A stretch of DNA of 64,000 nt from Streptomyces sp. NBC_01016 (GCF_026341035.1 NZ_JAPEOQ010000001.1:2604001-2668000), one strand, 5' to 3'. Positions 49,319-57,536 are shown, numbered from the stretch's first letter. Program-made: numbers and translations. Notes: generated by a model not told the origin, from the letters alone.

Positions 49319-50407
49319 ATGACGACGCCCACGATCGAGCTCAAGCCCACCGCCACCCCGCTGTCCGCCGCGCAGCGCGAGGAGATCCTGGCCAGCCCGG
49401 GATTCGGCCGCCACTTCACCGATCACATGGTGACGGTCAAGTGGACCGAGGGGCGGGGCTGGCACGACGGGCAGCTGGTGCCCTACGGACCGCTCTCCCT
49501 CGACCCGGCCACGAACGTCCTGCACTACGCGCAGGAGATCTTCGAGGGCCTCAAGGCCTACCGTCAGCCCGACGGCACTGTCGCCACCTTCCGCCCCGAC
49601 ATGAACGCCAAGCGCTTCCAGCACTCCGCCTGGCGCCTCGGCATGCCCGAGCTGCCGGTCGAGACCTTCGTCGAGGCCTGCGACCTGCTCGTCCAGCAGG
49701 ACAAGGACTGGGTGCCCGCGCACGGCGGCGAGGAGTCCCTCTACCTGCGCCCGTTCATGATCGCGACCGAGATCGGCCTGGGCGTGAAGCCCGCGAACGA
49801 GTACCTCTTCATCGTCATCGCCTCGCCCGCCGGCGCGTACTTCTCCGGCGGAGTGAAGCCCGTCTCCATCTGGCTCTCCGAGGACCGCGTGCGCGCCGTC
49901 CCCGGCGGCGTCGGCGACGCCAAGACCGGCGGCAACTACGCGGCGTCCCTGCTCGCGCAGGCCGAGGCCGCCGCCAAGGGCTGCGACCAGGTCGCCTACC
50001 TCGACGCCGTCGAGCACAAGTGGGTCGAGGAGCTGGGCGGCATGAACCTGTACTTCGTGTACGGCAACAAGATCGTCACGCCGACCCTGACCGGTTCGCT
50101 GCTCGCGGGCGTCACCCGTGACTCGCTCCTCCAGGTCGCCCGCGACCTCGGCTACGAGTCGGAGGAGCGCCGCATCTCCATCGACGAGTGGCAGGCCGCC
50201 ACCGAGTCCGGCGAGCTGACCGAGGTCTTCGCGTGCGGCACCGCCGCCGTCATCACGCCCGTCGGCACGGTCAAGCGCGCGAGCGCCGAGTGGACCCAGT
50301 CCGGCGGCGAGGCCGGCGAGGTCACGATGAAGCTGCGCAACGCGCTCCTGGACATCCAGCGCGGCAAGGCGGAGGACAAGCACGGCTGGATGCACGAGCT
50401 GGGCTAG
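49319..50407 (+). CDS. ilvE: Branched-chain amino acid aminotransferase
   Basis: Final step of valine, leucine and isoleucine synthesis (and first of their breakdown), PLP-dependent. The 362-residue fold-type IV enzyme has the PLP lysine in [12 protein letters not shown], the Tyr-containing [14 protein letters not shown], and [17 protein letters not shown] for phosphate binding. AAGGAC precedes the ATG. The gene is monocistronic by appearance, with its own promoter and terminator. Confidence 0.97.
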   Translation: MTTPTIELKPTATPLSAAQREEILASPGFGRHFTDHMVTVKWTEGRGWHDGQLVPYGPLSLDPATNVLHYAQEIFEGLKAYRQPDGTVATFRPDMNAKRFQHSAWRLGMPELPVETFVEACDLLVQQDKDWVPAHGGEESLYLRPFMIATEIGLGVKPANEYLFIVIASPAGAYFSGGVKPVSIWLSEDRVRAVPGGVGDAKTGGNYAASLLAQAEAAAKGCDQVAYLDAVEHKWVEELGGMNLYFVYGNKIVTPTLTGSLLAGVTRDSLLQVARDLGYESEERRISIDEWQAATESGELTEVFACGTAAVITPVGTVKRASAEWTQSGGEAGEVTMKLRNALLDIQRGKAEDKHGWMHELG

Positions 50408-50428
50408 TCCGCGTCAGGTGTACGAAGA

Positions 50429-50466
50429 TCGGCCCCCGTCCCGCGTGCTCGCGGGGCGGGGGCCGA
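50429..50466 (+). terminator. Terminator between ilvE and the convergent small gene
   Basis: TCGGCCCCCGTCCCGCG (50429-50445) pairs with CGCGGGGCGGGGGCCGA (50450-50466) with one wobble and a TGCT loop. It can serve both converging genes. Confidence 0.88.
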
Positions 50467-50484
50467 CGCATGTCCGGGGCCCGC

Positions 50485-50691
50485 TCAGTCCCCGCCGTCG
50501 GAACTGCTTGACCGGCTCCCCGACCAGCCGGAGCCCTTCCCCTTCTTCATGGCCTGTCCCAGCGCGCCGAGAACGATGAGCAGAACCTGTGCGCAGCGCA
50601 GGAGTGCGGCGCCGGTGTACTTGGCCGCGCGGATCACGTTCGTCCTGGCCGCGGATCTGGTGGAGCCTCCGGCTCCGGTGGTGTCCGTCAT
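50485..50691 (-). CDS. Small single-helix membrane protein
   Basis: From ATG 50691 a 68-residue protein: MTDTTGAGGSTRSAARTNVI, a hydrophobic helix (about 28-47, GAALLRCAQVLLIVLGALGQ), then Lys/Gly/Ser-rich tail ending SSSSDGGD. AGGA lies six bases before the ATG. No family recognised. The longer frame from 50802 is less likely. Confidence 0.55.
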   Translation of the reverse strand: MTDTTGAGGSTRSAARTNVIRAAKYTGAALLRCAQVLLIVLGALGQAMKKGKGSGWSGSRSSSSDGGD

Positions 50692-50782
50692 GCGTGTCCT
50701 GCCTCCCCGTGAGGTCCCTGCCCGGTGGCAGGGAGCCTCCCACACGTTCCTGTTCCCCCACCCCGCCCCTTCCCGAAAGTCC

Positions 50783-50880
50783 TGCCGGACGGGCCGCCTC
50801 AATCGCCGGCGGAGCTTGATAAATCAAGCCCCGCTCTTGGACGAGAGCCCGTGGGGGTCCGGGGGCGAAGCCCCCGGGGA
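50783..50880. repeat. Dispersed GC-rich repeat, copy C (composite)
   Basis: Two arms: CGCCGGCGGAGCTTGAT on the left and AAATCAAGCCCCGCTCTTGG on the right, followed by ACGAGAGCCC, GGGGTCCGGGGGC and GAAGCCCCCGGGG. The right arm closely matches copy D inside pxpB. Confidence 0.7.
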
Positions 50881-50913
50881 CGGGACGGGAAGGGGCGGTG
50901 GGGGCGTCTGGTT

Positions 50914-50928
50914 TAGAGCTGCGCTCTA
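50914..50928 (+). promoter_or_regulatory. Operator-like palindrome 1 of the urease-like operon
   Basis: TAGAGCTGCGCTCTA, a perfect inverted repeat (TAGAGC-TGC-GCTCTA). It matches the palindrome 69 bases downstream (consensus TAGAGYKGCGYTCTA). Probable binding site of the TetR regulator encoded at the end of the operon. Confidence 0.6.
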
Positions 50929-50982
50929 TGTGTATCGACTCATGGAGCGCGCCCAGGGCTGCCCACGTGCGGCGTCAACGTT

Positions 50983-50997
50983 TAGAGTGGCGTTCTA
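50983..50997 (+). promoter_or_regulatory. Operator-like palindrome 2 of the urease-like operon
   Basis: TAGAGTGGCGTTCTA, extended to TTAGA/TCTAA arms, 25 bases before the first urease gene. TAGAGT could itself be the -10, so binding here would block transcription. Confidence 0.6.
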
Positions 50998-51021
50998 AGA
51001 ACGACGAGGAGGCGTGACGGC

Positions 51022-51717
51022 GTGAGACTGACCCCCACGGAACGCGACCGGCTGCTGCTGTTCGGTGCCGCCGAGCTCGCGCGGGCCCGCAAGGGCCGCG
51101 GCCTGCGGCTCAACGTGCCGGAGGCGACCGCCCTGATCGCGGACACCGTCTGCGAGGCGGCCCGCGACGGGAAGCGGCTCGCCGAGGCGATCGAGGCGGC
51201 GCGGTCCGCGCTCGGGCCCGAGGACGTGCTGCCGGGCGTCGCCGATGTGGTGACCGAGGTGCACGTGGAGGCGGTCTTCGACGACGGCTCGCGGCTCGCG
51301 GTCGTGAGTGACCCGATCGGCGGGGGCGAGGGGGACGCGGCGCCCGGCGCGCTGCTGCCAGGGCCCGAGCACGAGGACCCGCGGCCCGAGCTGACGCTCA
51401 CCGTCACCAACACGGCGACCGTCCCGGTCTCCGTCACCTCCCACTTCCACTTCTTCGAGGTCAACCCGCGCCTGGACTTCGTACGGGACAAGGCCTACGG
51501 GATGCGGCTCGCGGTGCCCGCGGGGTCGTCGGTGCGGTTCGGGCCGGGGGAGACCCAGGACGTCGGGCTGCTGCCGATCGGCGGGGCCCGGGTCGCCATC
51601 GGGTTCGCGGGCCTCGTCGACGGCCCGCTGGACGCGCCCGGCGCCCGCGAGGAGGCGCTGCGCCGCGCCGCCGCGTGCGGATATCTGGGTGCCAAGACCG
51701 AGAAGGAGGGTCGATGA
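51022..51717 (+). CDS. Fused urease gamma-beta subunit
   Basis: A 231-residue protein equal to urease UreA joined to UreB. The gamma part (about 1-95) starts MRLTPTERDRLLLFGAAELA; the beta part contains NTATVPVSVTSHFHFFEVNP, the conserved block that contacts the alpha subunit, and FGPGETQDVGLLPIGGARV. The fusion is known in several actinobacteria. It overlaps the alpha gene as ATGA, so the subunits are made together. No ureD, ureE, ureF or ureG gene is present in the window, so activation would depend on genes elsewhere. The name ureAB is avoided because substrate is in doubt. Confidence 0.9.
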   Translation: MRLTPTERDRLLLFGAAELARARKGRGLRLNVPEATALIADTVCEAARDGKRLAEAIEAARSALGPEDVLPGVADVVTEVHVEAVFDDGSRLAVVSDPIGGGEGDAAPGALLPGPEHEDPRPELTLTVTNTATVPVSVTSHFHFFEVNPRLDFVRDKAYGMRLAVPAGSSVRFGPGETQDVGLLPIGGARVAIGFAGLVDGPLDAPGAREEALRRAAACGYLGAKTEKEGR

Positions 51718-53426
51718 GCCGCCCCGGAGGCCACGCCGCCGAAGCCCGCCGACTGACCCCGTACGAGTACGCGGGGACGCACGGCCCGCGCGCCGGTGAC
51801 CGCGTCCGGCTCGGGGACTCGGGGCTGACCATCAAGGTCGAGTCCGACTCTCAGGCGTACGGGGACGAGTTCCTCGCCGGGTTCGGCAAGACCGCGCGCG
51901 ACGGGCTGCACCTGAAGGCCGCCGCCGTCCGCGACACCTGCGACATCGTGATCAGCAACGTCGTGGTGATCGACGCCGCGCTCGGGATCAGGAAGGTCTC
52001 CATCGGGATCCGCGAGGGCCGCATTCACGCCGTCGGGCGGGCCGGCAATCCGGACACGATGGACGGCGTCGACGTCGTCGTCGGCACGGGCACCACGATC
52101 GTGTCCGGCGAGGGCATGATCGCCACCGCCGGAGCCGTCGACACCCACGTGCACCTGCTGTCGCCGCGCATCATGGAGGCCTCGCTCGCCTCCGGCGTCA
52201 CCACGATCATCGGCCAGGAGTTCGGCCCGGTCTGGGGCGTCGGGGTCAACTCGCCGTGGGCGCTCAAGCACGCGTTCTCGGCCTTCGACGCCTGGCCCGT
52301 CAACATCGGCTTCCTGGGCCGGGGTTCGTCCTCCGACGGTGCCCCGCTGGTCGAGGCGCTCGCCGAGGGCGGCGCCTGCGGGTTCAAGGTGCACGAGGAC
52401 ATGGGCGCGCACACCCGCGCCCTGGACACGGCGCTGCGCGTCGCCGAGGAGTACGACGTCCAAGTCGCCCTGCACAGCGACGGGTTGAACGAGTGTCTGT
52501 CGGTCGAGGACACGCTCAAGGTCCTCGAAGGGCGGACCATCCACGCCTTCCACATCGAGGGCTGCGGCGGCGGCCACGTGCCAAATGTGTTGAAAATGGC
52601 GGGAGTTCCGAACGTCATCGGGTCCTCCACCAACCCCACCCTCCCGTTCGGCCGGGACGCCGTCGCCGAGCACTACGGGATGATCGTCTCCGTCCACGAC
52701 CTGAAGACGGACCTGCCCGGCGACGCCGCGATGGCCCGCGACCGGATCCGCGCCGGGACGATGGGCGCCGAGGACGTGCTGCACGACCTGGGCGCCATCG
52801 GCATCACGTCATCGGACGCGCAGGGCATGGGGCGCGCGGGGGAGACCGTTCGCCGGACGTTCGCGATGGCCGGGAAGATGAAGGGCGAGCTCGGCGACCC
52901 GGGCGTCGGTCACGACAACGAGCGCGTCCTGCGCTACATGGCGAAGTTGACCATCAACCCCGCCATCGCGCACGGCCTCTCGCACGAGATCGGCTCCCTC
53001 GAGCCCGGCAAGATGGCCGACATCGTGCTGTGGCGCCCCGAGTACTTCGGCGCGAAGCCGCAGCTCGTCCTGAAGTCCGGCTTCCCCGCGTACGGGGTGG
53101 TGGGCGACCCCAACGCCGCCACCGACACCTGCGAACCCCTCGTCCTCGGCCCGCAGTTCGGGGCGTACGGAGCGACGGCCGCCGAGCTGTCGGTCGCCTT
53201 CGTCGCGCAGGCCGCCGTCGACGACGGCCACGACACGATGCCCACCCGCAGGCGCCGCGTCGCCGTGCGCGGCACGCGCGGCATCGGCCCGGCCGATCTG
53301 CGCCTCAACTCCCGTACGGGAGCGGTCGACGTGGACCAGCGCACGGGCCTCGTCACCCTCGACGGCGACCCGCTCCGCTCCGAACCGGCCGAGTCCGTCT
53401 CCCTCAACCGCCTCTACTTCCTGTAA
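51714..53426 (+). CDS. Urease alpha-subunit-like amidohydrolase with altered flap
   Basis: A 570-residue nickel amidohydrolase. All metal and base residues of urease are recognisable: HVH (H145, H147), the carbamylated lysine K225 with H227 in FKVHEDMG, H254 in ALHSDG, H280 in HIEGCGGGH and D368 in SSDAQGMGR. The mobile flap differs: the usual VCHHL reads SVHDL, so the flap Cys is Val327, the catalytic His is kept (H328) and the next His is Asp329. Wider differences (CGFKVHEDMGAH, ALHSDGLNECLS) also set it apart from classical UreC. Next to agmatine deiminase, a substituted-urea substrate such as N-carbamoylputrescine is plausible. ATG 51714 is fixed by the overlap with the gamma-beta gene. 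Confidence 0.9.
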   Translation: MSRPGGHAAEARRLTPYEYAGTHGPRAGDRVRLGDSGLTIKVESDSQAYGDEFLAGFGKTARDGLHLKAAAVRDTCDIVISNVVVIDAALGIRKVSIGIREGRIHAVGRAGNPDTMDGVDVVVGTGTTIVSGEGMIATAGAVDTHVHLLSPRIMEASLASGVTTIIGQEFGPVWGVGVNSPWALKHAFSAFDAWPVNIGFLGRGSSSDGAPLVEALAEGGACGFKVHEDMGAHTRALDTALRVAEEYDVQVALHSDGLNECLSVEDTLKVLEGRTIHAFHIEGCGGGHVPNVLKMAGVPNVIGSSTNPTLPFGRDAVAEHYGMIVSVHDLKTDLPGDAAMARDRIRAGTMGAEDVLHDLGAIGITSSDAQGMGRAGETVRRTFAMAGKMKGELGDPGVGHDNERVLRYMAKLTINPAIAHGLSHEIGSLEPGKMADIVLWRPEYFGAKPQLVLKSGFPAYGVVGDPNAATDTCEPLVLGPQFGAYGATAAELSVAFVAQAAVDDGHDTMPTRRRRVAVRGTRGIGPADLRLNSRTGAVDVDQRTGLVTLDGDPLRSEPAESVSLNRLYFL

Positions 53427-53438
53427 GGGATCAAGCTC

Positions 53439-54470
53439 ATGACGTATGTGATGCCGCCCGAGTGGGCCCCGCACGAGCGCACGTGGATGGCGTGGCCGGG
53501 CCCCAACCCGACCTTCTCCGACGAGAGCGAACTGGCCGGGGCGCGGGCCGCGTGGGCGGGTGTCGCGAACACGGTGCGCCGGTACGAGCCGGTGACGATG
53601 GTCGTCGGACCGGGGCAGCTGGAGTCCGCGAAGGCGCTCCTCGACCCGTCCGTGGACCTGGCCGAACGAGAGCTGGACGACGCGTGGATGCGCGACATCG
53701 GCCCCACGTTCGTCAAGCACGGCGAAACCGGTGAACTGGCCGCCGTGGACTGGACGTTCAACGGCTGGGGCGCCCAGGACTGGGCCCGCTGGGAGCACGA
53801 CTCCAAGATCGCCCGGCATGTCGCCGACCTCGCGGGCACACCGGTGCACTCCACCGCGCTCGTCAACGAGGGCGGCGGCATCCACGTCGACGGCGAGGGC
53901 ACGGTGCTGCTGACGGAGACGGTCCAGCTCGACCCCGACCGCAACGGGGGCCGCGCGAAGGAGGACGTCGAGGCCGAGATCCACGCCCGGATCGGCACGT
54001 CCAAGGCGATCTGGCTGCCGCGCGGACTCTCCGCGGACTACGGCGAGTTCGGCACGCGTGGACACGTCGACATCGTGGCGGCCTTCGCGGCGCCCGGCGT
54101 CGTCCTCGTCCACTCGCAGCGGGACCCGGCGCACCCGGACTTCGAGGTCAGCCGCGAGATCATCGGCGTACTGTCCGGGCAGACCGACGCACAGGGCAGG
54201 CCCCTGGAGATCGTCGAGGTCCCGGCCCCGACCGTACTCACGGACGAGGAGGACGGCGGCTGGGTCGACTACTCGTACATCAACCACTACCTCTGCAACG
54301 ACGGCGTGGTCCTGTGCGGCTTCGACGACCCGAACGACGAGGAGGCCGCGGCGATCTTCCGCAGGCTCTTCCCGTCCCGGACGGTCACCCTCGTCGACGC
54401 CCGCACGATCTTCGCGGCGGGCGGCGGCATCCACTGCATCACCCAGCAGCAGCCGCGCGCGGGAGCCTGA
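53439..54470 (+). CDS. aguA: Agmatine deiminase
   Basis: Hydrolyses agmatine to N-carbamoylputrescine and ammonia. The 343-residue PAD-family enzyme shows DDAWMRDIGP, NEGGGIHVDGEG, the catalytic His in TRGHVDIVA, and the nucleophilic Cys in GGGIHCITQQQP. It begins 12 bases after the urease-like gene and ends three bases before the TetR gene, so it is part of the operon. The next enzyme of the pathway, AguB (nitrilase-type), is absent from the window. Confidence 0.94.
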   Translation: MTYVMPPEWAPHERTWMAWPGPNPTFSDESELAGARAAWAGVANTVRRYEPVTMVVGPGQLESAKALLDPSVDLAERELDDAWMRDIGPTFVKHGETGELAAVDWTFNGWGAQDWARWEHDSKIARHVADLAGTPVHSTALVNEGGGIHVDGEGTVLLTETVQLDPDRNGGRAKEDVEAEIHARIGTSKAIWLPRGLSADYGEFGTRGHVDIVAAFAAPGVVLVHSQRDPAHPDFEVSREIIGVLSGQTDAQGRPLEIVEVPAPTVLTDEEDGGWVDYSYINHYLCNDGVVLCGFDDPNDEEAAAIFRRLFPSRTVTLVDARTIFAAGGGIHCITQQQPRAGA

Positions 54471-54473
54471 ACG

Positions 54474-55073
54474 GTGACCGGGACACAGCGGCGGCGCACA
54501 CCGGCGCCGCCGCGCGAGGACGTGCTCGCCGCGACCATGGCGATGATCGCCGAGCACGGCCTGGAGCGGCTGACGCTGGCCGCGCTCGGCCGCGAGGTCG
54601 GCATGAGCAGCGGGCACGTCGCGTACCACTTCGGCAGCAAGGACGAACTGCTGCTGCGCACCTTGGAGTGGAGCGAGGGCCGACTGGGCGCGCGACGCCG
54701 GGAGTTGCTGGTCCGCGGATCCAGTGCGCGTGCCCGGCTCGACGCGTACGTCGACCTGTACGTCCCGGACGCGCCGCGCGACCCGCACTGGACGCTGTGG
54801 CTGGAGGTGTTCAACCGCTCGCGGGGCGCCGACGACGACGCGCGCGCCCGCCAGGCCGCCATCGAGGGAGCGTGGCACCGCGACCTCGTGGCACTGCTGG
54901 CCGAGGGCATCTCACGCGGAGAGTTCGGGGCGCTCGACCCGGACCGCTTCGCCACCCGCCTGCGGGCACTGCTCGACGGCTTCTCCATCGCGGTGGCGAT
55001 CGGCCTGCGCGCGGACCGGGAGCAAGTCATGGGCCACGTACGGGAGTTCCTCGACGAGGGTCTACTGCCCTAG
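54474..55073 (+). CDS. TetR-family regulator of the urease-like/agmatine operon
   Basis: A 199-residue regulator resembling BetI. The helix-turn-helix is in GLERLTLAALGREVGMSSGHVAYHFGSKDELLLRT, read in two parts; the ligand domain follows. GTG start three bases after the agmatine deiminase stop. It most likely controls its own operon through the paired palindromes at 50914 and 50983, with agmatine or a polyamine as possible ligand (inference). The stop overlaps the convergent pxpC by four bases. Confidence 0.9.
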   Translation: MTGTQRRRTPAPPREDVLAATMAMIAEHGLERLTLAALGREVGMSSGHVAYHFGSKDELLLRTLEWSEGRLGARRRELLVRGSSARARLDAYVDLYVPDAPRDPHWTLWLEVFNRSRGADDDARARQAAIEGAWHRDLVALLAEGISRGEFGALDPDRFATRLRALLDGFSIAVAIGLRADREQVMGHVREFLDEGLLP

Positions 55074-55927
55074 ACGGTGAAACGCAGCGGCGTCCCGGGC
55101 GCGGCCTGGGCCGCCGCCGCGAGCGCGGCCTCCTCCACGACGGCGATCACCGGATAGCCACCGGTCGTCGGATGGTCGTGGAGGAACACCACGGGCCGCC
55201 CGTCCGGCGGCACCTGCACCGCACCCAGTACCATGCCCTCGCTGGGTAGCTCACCGTCCAACTCCCGCTCCAGGGCGGGCCCTTCGGTACGCAGGCCAAT
55301 CCGGTTGCTGTTGCCCGAGACGGTGTACGTGGCGGTGACGAAGGTCCGCCGCGCAGCCTCGGTGAACCAGTCCGCGCGCGGCCCGAACCGCACCGGCAGC
55401 ACGAGCTCGGCCGGGGGAGCGGGCCACGGCGCGGCCACCGGCAGCACGGGCCGCGCGGCGGGCGCCTCGCCGACGGGCAGCACGTCCCCCGCGCGGAGCG
55501 GCGCGGGCCCGAGCCCCGACAGCAGATCGGTGGCCCGACTCCCGAGCACGGCCTCGACGGCGACCCCTCCGGCGACGGCGACGTAGGACCGCACACCGGC
55601 ACTGACGGCCCCCACGTCGAGGACGGCCCCGGCGGGTACGTACACGGGGACGCCCCAGGCCACGGGCGCGCCATCAACGGTGACCGGGCAGGGCGCGCCA
55701 CCCACGACAACCGTGACGCCACGGTCGGGCCGCAACGCACACCCGGTGAGGGTCGTCTCCAGTACGGCGGCACCCTCCGGGTTCCCGACCAGCCGATTGG
55801 CGAGCCGCACGGCATCCGCATCGAGCGCCCCCGACCGGGGAACCCCCAGATGCGCATACCCGACCCGCCCAAGATCCTGCACGGTGGTGAGCGCCCCGCC
55901 CCGAACGACGGTGATCTTCCCGGTCAT
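55070..55927 (-). CDS. pxpC: 5-oxoprolinase subunit C
   Basis: Part of the ATP-dependent PxpABC enzyme that opens 5-oxoproline (pyroglutamate) to glutamate. The 285-residue protein of the biotin-dependent carboxylase-like/KipA family contains TTVQDLGRVGYAHLGVPRSGALD at its start and the terminal FLHDHPTTGGYPVIAVV. The start ATGA overlaps the pxpB stop. PxpA, B and C are co-encoded in the usual order A-B-C on the minus strand. Confidence 0.93.
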   Translation of the reverse strand: MTGKITVVRGGALTTVQDLGRVGYAHLGVPRSGALDADAVRLANRLVGNPEGAAVLETTLTGCALRPDRGVTVVVGGAPCPVTVDGAPVAWGVPVYVPAGAVLDVGAVSAGVRSYVAVAGGVAVEAVLGSRATDLLSGLGPAPLRAGDVLPVGEAPAARPVLPVAAPWPAPPAELVLPVRFGPRADWFTEAARRTFVTATYTVSGNSNRIGLRTEGPALERELDGELPSEGMVLGAVQVPPDGRPVVFLHDHPTTGGYPVIAVVEEAALAAAAQAAPGTPLRFTV

Positions 55928-56682
55928 CGCCCAAGCTCCGATTCCGGGACATCGGGCCCCTGCGATTCGCGCAGGGCGGCCCCCGGTGCAGCAGGCAAAT
56001 CAAGCTCCGCTTTGGGACGAGAGCCAGCGGGGTCCGGGGCGGAGCCCCGAGTCGTCAACCCCGCCGGAGCGAAACGAACCCGGGTCCCAGGCGACAGCAA
56101 CGCCGCGGACTCCCGCAACGGATCCCACAACCCTGAGGGATCCGGCATCGACCCGATCAACTGCCACCCCCCGGGCGTGGCCCGCGGATACACGGCCGAG
56201 TAGCCCCCGGCAACCGCTACCGCCCCGGCAGGGACCTTCGTACGCGGCGTCGCCCGCCTCGGCACATGCAACTCCTCCGGCAACCCCGCCAGATACCCGA
56301 ACCCCGGCGCGAACCCGCAGAACGCCACGCGATACGTGTATGAGGCGTGCCGCGCGGCGACGTCCTCCTCGGACACCCCCCACAGCTTCGCCACCTCGGC
56401 CAGATCCGGCCCGTCGTACACGACAGGAATCGTCACGACGTCCCCGTCCGCCACGACGCCCAACGGCACGTCCCACTCGCCCAATTGGCGCGCGAGCGCA
56501 TCCCGCTCCGCCACCCCGTCGAGCAGCACCGTCCGCGCCCCCGGCACGATCTCCCGCACCGGCGGCAGCACCCCCGCGCCCCGCCTGCGCAGCACCTCCG
56601 CGTGGAACGCCCCCGCGTGCTCGGCGTCGGCGAACTCCACCAGCAGCGCATGCCGCCCGGCAGTCCGTACGCGCAGACTCAC
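55924..56682 (-). CDS. pxpB: 5-oxoprolinase subunit B with a repeat-derived C-terminal tail
   Basis: A 252-residue PxpB/KipI protein. The conserved core includes ASYTYRVAFCGFAPGFGYLAG, PRRATPRTKVPAGAVAVAGG and TPGGWQLIGSMP. The family normally ends near SPGTRVRFAPAG (about residue 208). Here about 44 more residues follow, and those from TTRGSAPDPAGSRPKAEL are encoded by a copy of the dispersed intergenic repeat. The tail then reaches pxpC, where ATGA overlap is kept. The tail is probably not needed for activity. Confidence 0.9.
   Translation of the reverse strand: MSLRVRTAGRHALLVEFADAEHAGAFHAEVLRRRGAGVLPPVREIVPGARTVLLDGVAERDALARQLGEWDVPLGVVADGDVVTIPVVYDGPDLAEVAKLWGVSEEDVAARHASYTYRVAFCGFAPGFGYLAGLPEELHVPRRATPRTKVPAGAVAVAGGYSAVYPRATPGGWQLIGSMPDPSGLWDPLRESAALLSPGTRVRFAPAGLTTRGSAPDPAGSRPKAELDLPAAPGAALRESQGPDVPESELGR
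55998..56052. repeat. Dispersed GC-rich repeat, copy D, inside pxpB
   Basis: AATCAAGCTCCGCTTTGGGA, ACGAGAGCC, then GGGGTCCGGGGCGGAGCCCC. It matches copy C in the same orientation and copies A and B in reverse. It lies in the 3' part of pxpB and is translated. Confidence 0.8.
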
Positions 56683-57443
56683 GTGAACGCCCCGACCTTG
56701 ACCCCGGCGCCCTCGAGCGCCACCCGGACCCGCGCCGCGATCGCCGCCGCGCCGGGGGTGTCACCGTGTACGCACAACGACCGCGCGGCGACGGCGACAT
56801 GGGACCCGTCGACCGCCTCGACCCCGCCGTCCACCGCGAACGCGACGGACCGGCGCACCACGGCGTCCGCGTCCTCGACGACGGCGTGCGGCTCGCGGCG
56901 CGGCACGAGCGTGCCCTCGGGGGTATAGGCCCGATCGGCAAAGGCCTCCCGCACCGGCGCAAGCCCCAACTCCTCAGCGGCACGCAGCAGTTGAGACCCG
57001 GGAAGCCCCAGCACGGGCAGCGTGCCACCGGCGAGCCGCACCCCCTCGACGACCGCGCGGGCCTGCTCTCCGTCACGCACGGTCCGGTTGTACAGCGCCC
57101 CGTGCGGCTTCACGTACGAGACCTCGGCCCCGGCCGCCTCCGCGAACACCCTGAGCGCCCCGATCTGGTAAGCCACTTCGGCCGCCAGCTCGTCCGGCGG
57201 TACGTCCATCGCGCGCCGCCCGAACCCGGCGAGGTCCCGGTACGAGACCTGCGCCCCGATCCGGACGCCGCGCTCGGCGGCCAGATCGCAGACCCGGCGC
57301 ATCACGGAGGGATCGCCGGCGTGGAAGCCGCAGGCGACGTTGGCACTGGTCACCACGGAGAGCAGGGCCTCGTCGTCGGTGAGGGTCCACCGGCCGAAGC
57401 CTTCACCGAGGTCGGCATTGAGGTCGATGACGTCCTGGATCAC
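56679..57443 (-). CDS. pxpA: 5-oxoprolinase subunit A (LamB/YcsF family)
   Basis: A 254-residue subunit: IDLNADLGEGFGRWTLTDDE at the start, SANVACGFHAGDPSVMR, the conserved VKPHGALYNR, and CVHGDTPGA near the end; these are the signature blocks of the family. The GTG at 57443 lies at the predicted transcription start of a promoter whose -10 ends at 57450, so translation is probably leaderless. pxpB overlaps it by four bases. Confidence 0.94.
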   Translation of the reverse strand: MIQDVIDLNADLGEGFGRWTLTDDEALLSVVTSANVACGFHAGDPSVMRRVCDLAAERGVRIGAQVSYRDLAGFGRRAMDVPPDELAAEVAYQIGALRVFAEAAGAEVSYVKPHGALYNRTVRDGEQARAVVEGVRLAGGTLPVLGLPGSQLLRAAEELGLAPVREAFADRAYTPEGTLVPRREPHAVVEDADAVVRRSVAFAVDGGVEAVDGSHVAVAARSLCVHGDTPGAAAIAARVRVALEGAGVKVGAFT

Positions 57444-57449
57444 GAACTC

Positions 57450-57479
57450 AACGTAGAGGATCGTTCAACGATCCGACAA
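57450..57479 (-). promoter_or_regulatory. pxpABC promoter with operator in the spacer
   Basis: Minus strand: TTGTCG (57474-57479), 18-base spacer, TACGTT (57450-57455). The spacer is filled by the palindrome GGATCGTTGAACGATCC (57458-57474, given as read on the minus strand), which shares its core GATCGTT/AACGATC with the divergent promoter. Confidence 0.75.
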
Positions 57480-57536
57480 GGGTCGAGATTCTCGCGCCCT
57501 GGGAAGCCTGCCCGGACGTCCGAATTCCGGAACCTC

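Larger units (their letters stand above)
50692..51021. other. 330-bp intergenic region with repeat and operators
   Basis: Holds dispersed repeat copy C (about 50783-50880) and two matching palindromes (50914-50928 and 50983-50997) in front of the urease-like operon. GAGGAGG just before 51022 is the ribosome site of the first urease gene. Confidence 0.7.

Noticed and set aside
51022..53426. Annotation as an ordinary urea-hydrolysing urease
   Set aside because: Accessory genes are missing, the active-site flap differs, and the operon partner is agmatine deiminase. Urea activity is not excluded but should not be assumed.
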